From the NCBI RefSeq assembly GCF_000213575.1, contig NZ_GL892005.1:343995-407994 (forward strand): DNA of 64,000 bases, written 5' to 3'. The stretch's first letter is position 1; each line of letters starts with the position of its first letter. This stretch comes from Dysgonomonas mossii DSM 22836. GTDB taxonomy: Bacteria > Bacteroidota > Bacteroidia > Bacteroidales > Dysgonomonadaceae. Below the pieces are notes generated by a model. It saw only the letters and a program-made list of their open reading frames with translations. It was not told where the DNA came from and ran no database searches. A program made the translations under genes and the position numbers. Of the stretch, positions 32,949 to 40,917 are shown piece after piece.

Positions 32949-33404
32949 ATGATGGAAAACGAAAAAAAACAAGTACTGGAAACAGTATCAAAATATATAG
33001 ATATTACATTAACTCCTTTTGGAAAATCTCAACGTACAGTTATAGATATAGAAAAGAGAGACCCGATGTATGATGGTAATGGCGTTGTTTACATGCTGTC
33101 TATATTCGAGAAAGGAGAATTGGTGAATAACCGTATCGGTACTTACATGGTTCTGTTGAATAAAGGTGATCAGGCTGGGTTTCATGAGCATGGGACTAAA
33201 AAAGAACAAGAGCTATATGTACTGGTTCATGGCGAAGGTGAATATATAGAACGTGAAGGATTGGACAAAATTACTAGAAAGTTCAACCTGAAAAAAGGAA
33301 ACGTAACATCTATCCAGGGAGATAATAATTATCACTCTATAATCAATACAGGAGACGAGCCTCTGATTGTATTTGTTGTGACTACATATCAGCCTAATAT
33401 ATAA
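32949..33404 (+). CDS. Cupin-domain protein
   Basis: A 151-residue protein with a single cupin fold. The metal-binding pattern is visible as GFHEHGTKKEQELYVLVHGEGEY (in parts: FHEHG, E, then LVHGEGEY) and the second motif as DNNYHSIINTGDEPLIVFVV, giving the usual His-His-Glu...His set. It begins with two adjacent ATG codons; the first is used here. It follows the GNAT gene by 46 bases in the same direction, probably in the his transcript. Cupins of this size can be isomerases, dioxygenases or ligand-binding proteins. No function assigned. Confidence 0.78.
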   Translation: MMENEKKQVLETVSKYIDITLTPFGKSQRTVIDIEKRDPMYDGNGVVYMLSIFEKGELVNNRIGTYMVLLNKGDQAGFHEHGTKKEQELYVLVHGEGEYIEREGLDKITRKFNLKKGNVTSIQGDNNYHSIINTGDEPLIVFVVTTYQPNI

Positions 33405-33492
33405 ATAACTTTAACTCATAGAGCCTTTTGTTAAAATATTATTTATATTTATTGGAGTTAATTGATTGTCTAATTATAAAATCTGTTTTATC

Positions 33493-34071
33493 ATGAATAA
33501 AAGAATATTGATGCTAGCGGGCGATTTTGTTGAGGATTACGAATTGATGGTTCCTTATCAGGCACTGGTAAGTGTAGGATTCCATGTAGATGTAGTATGT
33601 CCGGGGAAGAAAGCCGGAGAACAGGTTGCTACAGCAATACATGATTTTGTGGGATTTCAGACTTATGCAGAGCTGAGAGGTCATAACTTCACATTGAACA
33701 AGAGTTTCGATAATGTAAAACTTGAAGATTACGCAGGATTGTATATTACAGGAGGACGAGCTCCTGAATATATTCGTCTTGATCCTAAAGTATTAGAATA
33801 TACAAAGTATTTCTTCGAAAAAAATCTGCCTGTTGCAGCTATTTGCCACGGTATTCAGGTGCTTACTGCCGCAGATGTAGTTAGAGGAAAGACGCTTACT
33901 TGCTATGTAGCTGTAGGGCCTGAAGTAAAGTTGGCCGGCGGTAATTACAAAGATATTCCCGCTACCGAAGCTATTACAGACGGTAATCTGACTACCTCCC
34001 CTGCATGGCCCGGACATCCGGCTATACTAAAAGAGTTTTATAAACTTCTTGGGGTTAAAATTGAATTGTAA
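33493..34071 (+). CDS. DJ-1/PfpI-family protein (protease I-like)
   Basis: A 192-residue PfpI-type protein starting MNKRILMLAGDFVEDYELMV. The ATG at 33493 matches the family start; a TTG further upstream is not needed. The nucleophile elbow is VAAICHGIQVL with C118, the acidic partner is E14 in DFVEDYE, and the closing EAITDGNLTTSPAWPGHP is the typical PfpI end. Family members are deglycases, chaperones or proteases. It lies between the cupin and hisC genes, with a terminator-like hairpin between it and hisC. Confidence 0.85.
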   Translation: MNKRILMLAGDFVEDYELMVPYQALVSVGFHVDVVCPGKKAGEQVATAIHDFVGFQTYAELRGHNFTLNKSFDNVKLEDYAGLYITGGRAPEYIRLDPKVLEYTKYFFEKNLPVAAICHGIQVLTAADVVRGKTLTCYVAVGPEVKLAGGNYKDIPATEAITDGNLTTSPAWPGHPAILKEFYKLLGVKIEL

Positions 34072-34094
34072 ATTATAGAAGTATAAGGGAATGG

Positions 34095-34133
34095 GAGTGC
34101 TCAAAAGTGTATTCTTCTTTTTTGAGCACTCTT
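34095..34133. terminator. Terminator-like hairpin between DJ-1 and hisC genes
   Basis: A perfect 12-bp stem (GAGTGCTCAAAA at 34095-34106 with TTTTGAGCACTC at 34120-34131) with a 13-base loop. The following T content is modest, so termination may be partial. If it works, hisC and hisB need their own promoter or depend on read-through. Confidence 0.55.
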
Positions 34134-34219
34134 ATTACTCTAATATATAGCAGTGCTCGCTGCGTAGTTAAGTTAAATAAATAAGATAAAAAGATATCTA
34201 AACTAAACAGTTTAAAGGA

Positions 34220-35248
34220 ATGAATTTACAGCAGCTCGTGCGCAAAAATGTATGGAATATGAAGCCTTATTCATCGGCTAGAGATGAATTTAAAGGGGAT
34301 GCATCAGTGTTTTTAGATGCGAACGAAAATCCACTGAATGATAAATATAATCGCTACCCCGATCCTTTACAATGGTGTTTGAAACAAAAAATAGCTAAAG
34401 TAAAAAATATAGCTCCCGAAAATATTTTCTTAGGCAATGGAAGTGATGAGCCTATTGATTTGGTTATTCGTATTTTTTGCGAACCTCGCATTGATAATAT
34501 TGTGGCCGTAGACCCTACTTACGGAATGTATCAGGTTTGTGCAGAGGTGAACGATGTAGAGTATCGGAAAGTATTGCTGAACGAAAACTTCGACCTGGAT
34601 GCTCAGAAACTGCTTGAAAAAACAGATTGTAATACAAAACTGATATTTTTATGCTCTCCTAACAATCCTACAGGGAACTTGTTAAGCAGAGAAGAGATAA
34701 AAAAGGTATTAGATTCTTTTGAGGGTATTGTAGTTGTCGACGAGGCTTATATCGATTTTGCTTCTGAAGCGACATGGCTGAATGATCTTGATAAATATCC
34801 TAATCTTATAATTCTGCAAACATTCTCTAAAGCATGGGGGTTGGCTGCCGTACGTCTGGGTATGGCTTTTGCTTCGGCTGAGATAATTAAGCTGTTCAAT
34901 AAAGTTAAGTATCCATACAATGTAAATATTCTGACTCAAAACTTTGTTGGAGATGAATTAGACAAACTTGAATTAAGAAAGCAGTGGATTGCTACCTTGC
35001 TCGAAGGACGAAATTATCTGATAAATGAGTTGCCAAAATTACCTTTTGTAGAGAAAATATATCCCACGGATGCCAATTTTATATTGGTAAAGGTTGAGGA
35101 TGCCAATAGCCTGTACAAGCAATTAGCAGATAAAGGTGTAATTGTTCGCAACAGGAACTCGGTTTCCTTGTGCGCCGGCTGTTTGCGTATAACAGTAGGT
35201 ACTGATAAGGAAAATGAGATGTTAATTAAAACTTTGCGAACGTTATAA
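34220..35248 (+). CDS. hisC: Histidinol-phosphate aminotransferase
   Basis: A 342-residue PLP-dependent class I/II aminotransferase converting imidazole-acetol phosphate to histidinol phosphate. It opens with [15 protein letters not shown], as in HisC. The PLP lysine lies in [15 protein letters not shown], the Asn of [13 protein letters not shown] and the Asp of [11 protein letters not shown] contact the cofactor. The length is standard. A ribosome-binding AAAGGA lies 7 bases before the ATG. It is followed by hisB 58 bases downstream. Confidence 0.94.
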   Translation: MNLQQLVRKNVWNMKPYSSARDEFKGDASVFLDANENPLNDKYNRYPDPLQWCLKQKIAKVKNIAPENIFLGNGSDEPIDLVIRIFCEPRIDNIVAVDPTYGMYQVCAEVNDVEYRKVLLNENFDLDAQKLLEKTDCNTKLIFLCSPNNPTGNLLSREEIKKVLDSFEGIVVVDEAYIDFASEATWLNDLDKYPNLIILQTFSKAWGLAAVRLGMAFASAEIIKLFNKVKYPYNVNILTQNFVGDELDKLELRKQWIATLLEGRNYLINELPKLPFVEKIYPTDANFILVKVEDANSLYKQLADKGVIVRNRNSVSLCAGCLRITVGTDKENEMLIKTLRTL

Positions 35249-35306
35249 ATATAAACATATCAATAGAGAGGTAAATCCGATCTAAAAGCATATTCAATAT
35301 ATTATA

Positions 35307-36422
35307 ATGAAAAAGAAAGCTCTATTTATAGACCGTGATGGGACTTTGGTTGTAGAACCACCGATAGATTATCAACTGGATAACCTCGATAAACTTGAGT
35401 TTTATCCAAAGGTTTTTCGGAACCTTTATTTTATCCGAAAGAATCTCGATTTTGAATTTGTGATGGTTACTAATCAAGACGGATTGGGTACTCCATCCTT
35501 TCCCGAGGATACATTTTGGCCGGCACATAACAAAATGCTTAAGACGCTGGACGGAGAAGGAATCGTATTTGATGATATCCTTATTGATAAAAGTTTTCCT
35601 GAAGATAATGCCCCAACACGAAAACCCCGTACAGGTATGTTAGGCAAATATATGACAGGTGATTATGATCTTGAGCAATCTTTTGTGATTGGAGACAGGC
35701 AAACAGATGTTGAGTTAGCAAAAAATCTAGGTTGTAAAGCTATTTTTATGCAAGATGAGTTTGTTTTACCTGATGAACTAAAGGATATATGTGTGCTTCA
35801 AACTACCGATTGGGATGTCATTTCTGAGTTTTTGTTTGCCGGAGAGCGCAAAGCAGAGGTAAAAAGAACGACCAAAGAAACAGATATATATGTTGCACTC
35901 AATCTGGACGGAAAAGGACAATGTCAGATATCTACAGGTTTAGGTTTTTTCGATCATATGCTTGAGCAAATAGGAAAGCATTCGGGGATGGATCTTACCA
36001 TACAAGTAAAAGGTGATCTGCATGTAGATGAGCATCATACAATAGAAGATACCGCTATTGCTTTAGGTGAAGCGATATATAAGGCATTAGGAGATAAAAG
36101 AGGTATAGAACGTTATGGCTATAGCTTGCCTATGGATGATTGTTTGTGTTCCGTTGCGCTTGACTTTGGTGGTCGGGCTTGGTTGGTTTGGGATGCAGAA
36201 TTTCATCGCGAGAGAGTAGGGGATATGCCTACCGAAATGTTCCTGCACTTTTTCAAGTCTTTGAGCGATTCAGCGAAAATGAACCTCAATATAAAGGCAG
36301 AAGGCGCGAATGAACATCACAAAATAGAAGGAATATTCAAGGCATTGGCCAGAGCTTTGAAGATGGCGAAGAAGAGAGATATCTTCAATTATGAACTACC
36401 TTCTACCAAAGGCGTGATTTGA
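35307..36422 (+). CDS. hisB: Bifunctional histidinol-phosphatase / imidazoleglycerol-phosphate dehydratase
   Basis: A 371-residue fusion. The N-terminal half is a HAD phosphatase ([15 protein letters not shown] at residues 4-18 with catalytic Asp residues, [18 protein letters not shown] near 125-142). The C-terminal half is the dehydratase, with the metal-binding repeats [14 protein letters not shown] and [16 protein letters not shown], and a final [20 protein letters not shown]. It performs the sixth and eighth steps of histidine synthesis. It closes this cluster; hisH, hisA, hisF, hisI and hisE are not in the window, so they must lie elsewhere. Confidence 0.95.
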   Translation: MKKKALFIDRDGTLVVEPPIDYQLDNLDKLEFYPKVFRNLYFIRKNLDFEFVMVTNQDGLGTPSFPEDTFWPAHNKMLKTLDGEGIVFDDILIDKSFPEDNAPTRKPRTGMLGKYMTGDYDLEQSFVIGDRQTDVELAKNLGCKAIFMQDEFVLPDELKDICVLQTTDWDVISEFLFAGERKAEVKRTTKETDIYVALNLDGKGQCQISTGLGFFDHMLEQIGKHSGMDLTIQVKGDLHVDEHHTIEDTAIALGEAIYKALGDKRGIERYGYSLPMDDCLCSVALDFGGRAWLVWDAEFHRERVGDMPTEMFLHFFKSLSDSAKMNLNIKAEGANEHHKIEGIFKALARALKMAKKRDIFNYELPSTKGVI

Positions 36423-36506
36423 CTATTTAATGTGAAATTGATGCAATAAATAAAGTAAAAGCCTGTTTTTAAAGGTACATTAACTACTCATTTTTCATTT
36501 TTTGTG

Positions 36507-36514
36507 TAAGTTTG
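36507..36514 (+). promoter_or_regulatory. Very close -7 box upstream of the porin gene
   Basis: TAAGTTTG matches TAnnTTTG and ends only 5 bases before the ATG at 36520. If used, transcription would start at or next to the start codon, giving an almost leaderless mRNA. No -33 TTG is visible at the right distance. Confidence 0.35.
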
Positions 36515-36519
36515 CACCA

Positions 36520-38625
36520 ATGAAAAAATATACAGTATTTCTTTTCTTATTTCTTTTCGCTTCTCTTGTTGCGGAAGCACAAAACAAGAAAGCTTTACAG
36601 TCTCCCGCAATAGTGGAGAAAGCGGATTCTATATCTGCAAGTCTTGGTAAGTTGCCTCCGAGTGGACGAAAAATAGATACAGTAAAAGTTAACGTTCCCA
36701 ATATATATGTGTGGAAAATAACACCCCGTTTGGGAGAACGTATATTTATTCCTCGCGATTCGGCTGTAATAGATTTTCATAAAACTATGTTAGTAGATGG
36801 AAAAGGTGTAGCCATTGGCTATTTGGGCAATGTAGGCTCTCCTTTACAATCCAAAATATTCTTTGAACGCCCCGAACCTTCCCGTTTTATTTTTCAAGAT
36901 CCGGTACGTGCATGGCGAAAAGGGCCGGAGGATCAGGTGTTCTATAATACTAAAGTGCCTTACTCTGAGATTAAATATCAAAGTGGAGGTGGCGGAGAAA
37001 GTGCGGAAAATCGTTTTCAGGGAGAGATATCTATGAATATGGGTAAAAAACTGAATGTCGGTTTTGATTTTGACTATATCTATTCTCGTGGATTTTACAA
37101 TTCTTTGTCAAATAAAGGAGTAAGTTATGACTTCTATGCCAGCTATATAGGTGACAAATATAAGATGCATGCTTACTTCCAGAATAATAATTTTACTATT
37201 ATCGAGAATGGTGGTATATCCGATACATTGTACATTTCAAACCCTGACCATCCCAATGTAGTAAATAATGGAAACTTCAAAGGGAGTTCGTTGGACATTC
37301 CTACACGAATGCAGGATACTTGGAACAGACTCAGAGGTCGTAATCTGTATGTGACTAACAGATATGATCTGGGTGATGATACAGAAACATATCCTGTAAA
37401 TGATAGCGTGATGGGAACACGCAAAAAGAAGGACTATGTTTCGTTAGCAAGCGTGATTTTTACAACGCACTATACGGATCAACGTCGCAGGTTTAATTCA
37501 AACTATAGCAATATCGCGAATGTCTATACTCCACAGCTTTGGAATGGGGAAAAGGGTTGGACTACTCTTTCGGATCCGAAGTATGAAGCGAATATTGATG
37601 ATTATATGTCATATTATTCATTCAAGAATACATTGGCGTTGGCTATGAATGAAGGCTTCCGAAAATGGACGAAATTTGGTTTAACGGCGTTCATTGAACA
37701 TGATCTGCGTAAATATTCCATGCCCTTTTTAGGCATTGAAGAATCAGGGGCTATGTATGGTCTTCCCGGTGCATCGATGAAGGAAAGTGAATATTCATTG
37801 CTTGTAGGAGGAGTCTTAACGAAAGAGAAGGGAAAGTTTTTAAGATACAGGGCTACAGCCGAAAAAGATTTACATAATAGCGATTACAGGCTCGAAGGAG
37901 AAATTACTACTCGATTGAATTTCAGTAATAAAGACTTTTCGGTAAAAGCTAATGCTTATATAAAGAATATAAGCCCAAGTTTTTTTCAGAACAATTTTTC
38001 ATCTAAGTATTGGAACTGGAAGGATATGGGGTTGAAAGATACCCGTCGTGTTTATATAGGCGGAGAGATTGTTTTTCCAGAACTGTCATTTTCTCAGACT
38101 CGGATAAGTGGAGGTGTTGAAAATATAACAGGTCTTATATATTATAATCAGGAGAAGAGAATAGCTCAAAGCAATGAGGATATACATGTGATAGCTTTAC
38201 GCCTCGATCAGAATTTCAGATCCGGGATTTTTCACTGGGATAATCAACTTGTTTTCCAACAGGCAGATAGTGAAGAGGCTTTACCCTTGCCTAAATGGAG
38301 TTTATATTCAAATATATACCTGACCACTAAGCTGGCCAAAGTATTAACTCTACAATTGGGTGCTGATGCTTATATTCACTCAAAATATTATATGCCGGGC
38401 TATGAGCCTTTGACTATGCAGTTTTATAATCAACAAGATATGAAACTGGGAGAATTTCCTGTTGTAAGTGCTTATCTGAACCTTCATCTAAAATATACTC
38501 GCTTTTTTGTTATGATGTATAATATTGCCGAAGGAATGGGGAATGGACAGTCGTTCTCTTTATATCGTTATCCGGTAAATCCTCGGGTTTTAAAATTAGG
38601 AATTTCTTGGCAATTCAATAATTAG
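36520..38625 (+). CDS. Putative outer-membrane porin (Porin_10-like)
   Basis: A 701-residue protein that I recognise as a Bacteroidetes putative porin. Start at MKKYTVFLFLFLFASLVAEAQ, a clear signal peptide; the frame is open six codons further upstream, without a plausible start. The mature protein has a short N-terminal region (SPAIVEKADSIS, KITPRLGERIFIP) and then a long beta-rich segment with alternating hydrophobic residues, aromatic girdles and turns such as FDFDYIYSRGFYNSLSNKG. It ends in the typical barrel terminus RVLKLGISWQFNN. The next gene, a solute-binding-like protein, begins 7 bases later, suggesting joint expression. The transported solute is unknown. Confidence 0.75.
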   Translation: MKKYTVFLFLFLFASLVAEAQNKKALQSPAIVEKADSISASLGKLPPSGRKIDTVKVNVPNIYVWKITPRLGERIFIPRDSAVIDFHKTMLVDGKGVAIGYLGNVGSPLQSKIFFERPEPSRFIFQDPVRAWRKGPEDQVFYNTKVPYSEIKYQSGGGGESAENRFQGEISMNMGKKLNVGFDFDYIYSRGFYNSLSNKGVSYDFYASYIGDKYKMHAYFQNNNFTIIENGGISDTLYISNPDHPNVVNNGNFKGSSLDIPTRMQDTWNRLRGRNLYVTNRYDLGDDTETYPVNDSVMGTRKKKDYVSLASVIFTTHYTDQRRRFNSNYSNIANVYTPQLWNGEKGWTTLSDPKYEANIDDYMSYYSFKNTLALAMNEGFRKWTKFGLTAFIEHDLRKYSMPFLGIEESGAMYGLPGASMKESEYSLLVGGVLTKEKGKFLRYRATAEKDLHNSDYRLEGEITTRLNFSNKDFSVKANAYIKNISPSFFQNNFSSKYWNWKDMGLKDTRRVYIGGEIVFPELSFSQTRISGGVENITGLIYYNQEKRIAQSNEDIHVIALRLDQNFRSGIFHWDNQLVFQQADSEEALPLPKWSLYSNIYLTTKLAKVLTLQLGADAYIHSKYYMPGYEPLTMQFYNQQDMKLGEFPVVSAYLNLHLKYTRFFVMMYNIAEGMGNGQSFSLYRYPVNPRVLKLGISWQFNN

Positions 38626-38632
38626 TAAAATT

Positions 38633-39445
38633 ATGAAGAATAAGGCTTTCTTATCGGTTCCCATAATTGTTATTATTCTGATTTTTGTTTGGATTTTTAT
38701 ACGGAATAATACTACAGATAAGGATTCTCGTGACTATCCTCAGATTCAGTACGAAGGAGTGCTTCGTGTAGTTACAGACTATAACTCTGTTGGTTACTTT
38801 GTGTTAGGGGATACGATTGCTGGTTTCAATCACGACCTTATTGAATTATTACAGGAGAATATCCCTTTAAAAATAGATATTCAGCTAGAATCCAGTATAG
38901 ATAAAAGCATGGATGGATTGAGAACCGGAAAATACGATATTGTGGCTAGGAATATACCTGTTACTTCAGAGTTGCGCGACTCTGTAAATTTTACAGAAGT
39001 CATTGCTCAGAACAGACAGGTGTTGATTCAACGTAAAAAAAAGTATAATAATAATATAGAGCCGATTAGAAGTCATTTAGACTTGGCGAAGAAAACGCTT
39101 TATGTTCCTGCTAAGTCTCCGGTTATCCTTCGGATACAAAACTTGGCGCATGAAATAGGGGACACAATATATATAAAGGAAGATCCGGCCTATGGCTCCG
39201 AGCAGTTGGCTATGATGGTAGCATCAGGAGATATCGATTTTGCAGTTTGTGACGAAAAGGTAGCAGCTAATATTGCCAAAACATCGCCCGAAATAGATTA
39301 TTCTACTTTTGTCGGTTTCACCCATCTGGAGGCTTGGGCTGTGAGGAAAAGCTCCCCTGCTTTGCTTGATTCTCTTAATGTTTGGATCAGTCGTATAAAG
39401 GGGACGGAAGCTTATAATAAAATATACAAAAAATACTATAATTGA
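38633..39445 (+). CDS. Membrane-anchored solute-binding protein (family 3 / MltF N-domain-like)
   Basis: A 270-residue protein with an N-terminal membrane anchor at about residues 5-24 (FLSVPIIVIILIFVWIFI) followed by a family 3 periplasmic-binding fold. Motifs include GVLRVVTDYNSVGYFV at the domain start and MDGLRTGKYDIVARNIPVT, and the second lobe contains DPAYGSEQLAMMVASGDIDFAV, which resembles the regulatory domain of the lytic transglycosylase MltF. The transglycosylase domain itself is missing; the protein ends after NKIYKKYYN. There is no ABC permease nearby. It is probably a sensor or binding protein co-expressed with the upstream porin. Confidence 0.75.
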   Translation: MKNKAFLSVPIIVIILIFVWIFIRNNTTDKDSRDYPQIQYEGVLRVVTDYNSVGYFVLGDTIAGFNHDLIELLQENIPLKIDIQLESSIDKSMDGLRTGKYDIVARNIPVTSELRDSVNFTEVIAQNRQVLIQRKKKYNNNIEPIRSHLDLAKKTLYVPAKSPVILRIQNLAHEIGDTIYIKEDPAYGSEQLAMMVASGDIDFAVCDEKVAANIAKTSPEIDYSTFVGFTHLEAWAVRKSSPALLDSLNVWISRIKGTEAYNKIYKKYYN

Positions 39446-39581
39446 GTTTTTTCAAAGTACAATTTTAGTAGAACGAATAGAGTTTGTTATTCATCATTGA
39501 AAAATACACTATGCGAATATAAAATTTTTCTGCATTTTTATATGCTGTTTCAAGAAAAATGATTAAAATTGCTAAGTGGAC

Positions 39582-39612
39582 TTTGCAATGACATAAAAAA
39601 AAGTTACCTTCG
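39582..39612 (+). promoter_or_regulatory. Predicted promoter of the ATPase gene, internal to a longer reading frame
   Basis: TTTG at 39582-39585 and TACCTTCG at 39605-39612 are spaced by 19 bases, matching the Bacteroidetes consensus except for one C in TAnnTTTG. A ribosome-binding AAGGAG follows at 39623-39628 and a GTG start at 39635. Confidence 0.6.
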
Positions 39613-39634
39613 TCGGGGTTTTAAGGAGTATCGA

Positions 39635-40828
39635 GTGGAATCTTTTTTTCGGACACATAAGTATTTAGTTGAACATCTTTTCGAAGATGCAACTCCCAGA
39701 CTGTTAATGCAACAGATTGACTGGTCGCGCCGTTTGATTGGAATCAAGGGGGCGAGAGGTGTCGGGAAAACTACATTCCTTCTGCAATATGCTAAAGAGT
39801 TCTTCGAGTTAGACCAAAGAGACTGTTTATATATAAATATGAATCAGTTTTATTTTACAGTCAGAACAATCTTTAGTTTCGCAAAAGAGTTTGTAGAAAA
39901 AGGAGGTAAGACACTTCTACTCGATCAGGTATATAAGTATCCGGGGTGGTCTAAAGAATTGAGAGAATGTTACGAATGTCTTCCTCAATTGAAGATCGTA
40001 TTTACAGGTTCTACAGTAAACAAGCTCGGAGAAGATGCAGAACTGGCATCTATTGTAGATGTATATAATTTAAGAGGTTTTTCCTATCGGGAATTCTTAA
40101 ATATTCAATTTGGAAAGAATTTCAAACCGTATGGTTTGGATGACATAATAAATAATCACCGTGAAATAGCTGAGAATATATTCTCAGAGATCAACCCTTT
40201 AGAACATCTATGGGGCTATATACATCATGGTTATTATCCGTTTTTTCTTGAAAAAAGAAATTTTTCGGAAAATTTACTCAAAACGGTGAATATGATGTTG
40301 GAGGTAGATGTGTTGTCTATCAAACAAATAGAAATGTCTTATTTGCCCAAATTAAGAAAATTGCTGTATCTATTGTCTTTGTCTGCACCGGGCAAACCCA
40401 ATATCAGCCAATTGAGTACCGATTGTGAGATATCCAGAGCTACAGTGACAAACTATCTGGAGTATTTGCGTAGTGCAAGATTGATAAATATGCTTTATAG
40501 AGAAGGTGAGGAGTTTCCCAAGAAACCCGACATGGTCTATATGCATAATACGAATCTGATTTTCCCTCTGAAAATATCAGATGTAAATGATCAGGAGCTG
40601 CGTGAAACATTTTTCTACAATCAGGTGCATCACAGCGATAGCAAATTGAAGAAAGGAGCTAAAAGCGGAATGTTTATTGTCGAAAATGATGACAAGAAAT
40701 ATAAATTTAAGATAGATGGTCAAAAAACCAGAGGCAAACATAAACCGGAGATGCTTTACGTAATAGCAAATCTAGAGAAGGGTGATAGAAATATTATTCC
40801 TTTATGGCTTTTTGGTTTTTTATATTAA
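39635..40828 (+). CDS. DUF4143-type AAA ATPase
   Basis: A 397-residue ATPase. The GTG at 39635 is chosen as start: the AAGGAG ribosome-binding sequence is 6 bases away and a promoter-like pair lies just upstream, whereas a TTG at 39569 is before that promoter. Walker A is GIKGARGVGKTTFLLQY (about residues 37-53), Walker B is TLLLDQVYKYPGW, where family members usually have an acidic DEVHK-like motif. The C-terminal half has a winged-helix-like segment (STDCEISRATVTNYLEYLRSARLI) and a DUF4143-like tail. Such proteins are common in Bacteroidetes; their role is not well defined. nifJ begins 89 bases downstream. Confidence 0.82.
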   Translation: MESFFRTHKYLVEHLFEDATPRLLMQQIDWSRRLIGIKGARGVGKTTFLLQYAKEFFELDQRDCLYINMNQFYFTVRTIFSFAKEFVEKGGKTLLLDQVYKYPGWSKELRECYECLPQLKIVFTGSTVNKLGEDAELASIVDVYNLRGFSYREFLNIQFGKNFKPYGLDDIINNHREIAENIFSEINPLEHLWGYIHHGYYPFFLEKRNFSENLLKTVNMMLEVDVLSIKQIEMSYLPKLRKLLYLLSLSAPGKPNISQLSTDCEISRATVTNYLEYLRSARLINMLYREGEEFPKKPDMVYMHNTNLIFPLKISDVNDQELRETFFYNQVHHSDSKLKKGAKSGMFIVENDDKKYKFKIDGQKTRGKHKPEMLYVIANLEKGDRNIIPLWLFGFLY

Positions 40829-40917
40829 AAGAATAAGGAGCTGATAATTGAAAAGTTGTCAACTTAGCCAAATCAAAACAATGTAAACTAAAAAAAGATA
40901 ATCAACTATTAAAAAGT

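Noticed and set aside
33466-33492. Upstream TTG start for the PfpI-like gene
   Set aside because: The ATG at 33493 begins exactly at the conserved family N-terminus; the nine extra residues have no counterpart in the family.
34095-34160. Second attenuator before hisC
   Set aside because: The hairpin has a possible alternative partner downstream (AGTGCTC at 34152-34158), but there is no leader peptide with His codons and the alternative arm is transcribed after the terminator, so it cannot work as an antiterminator.
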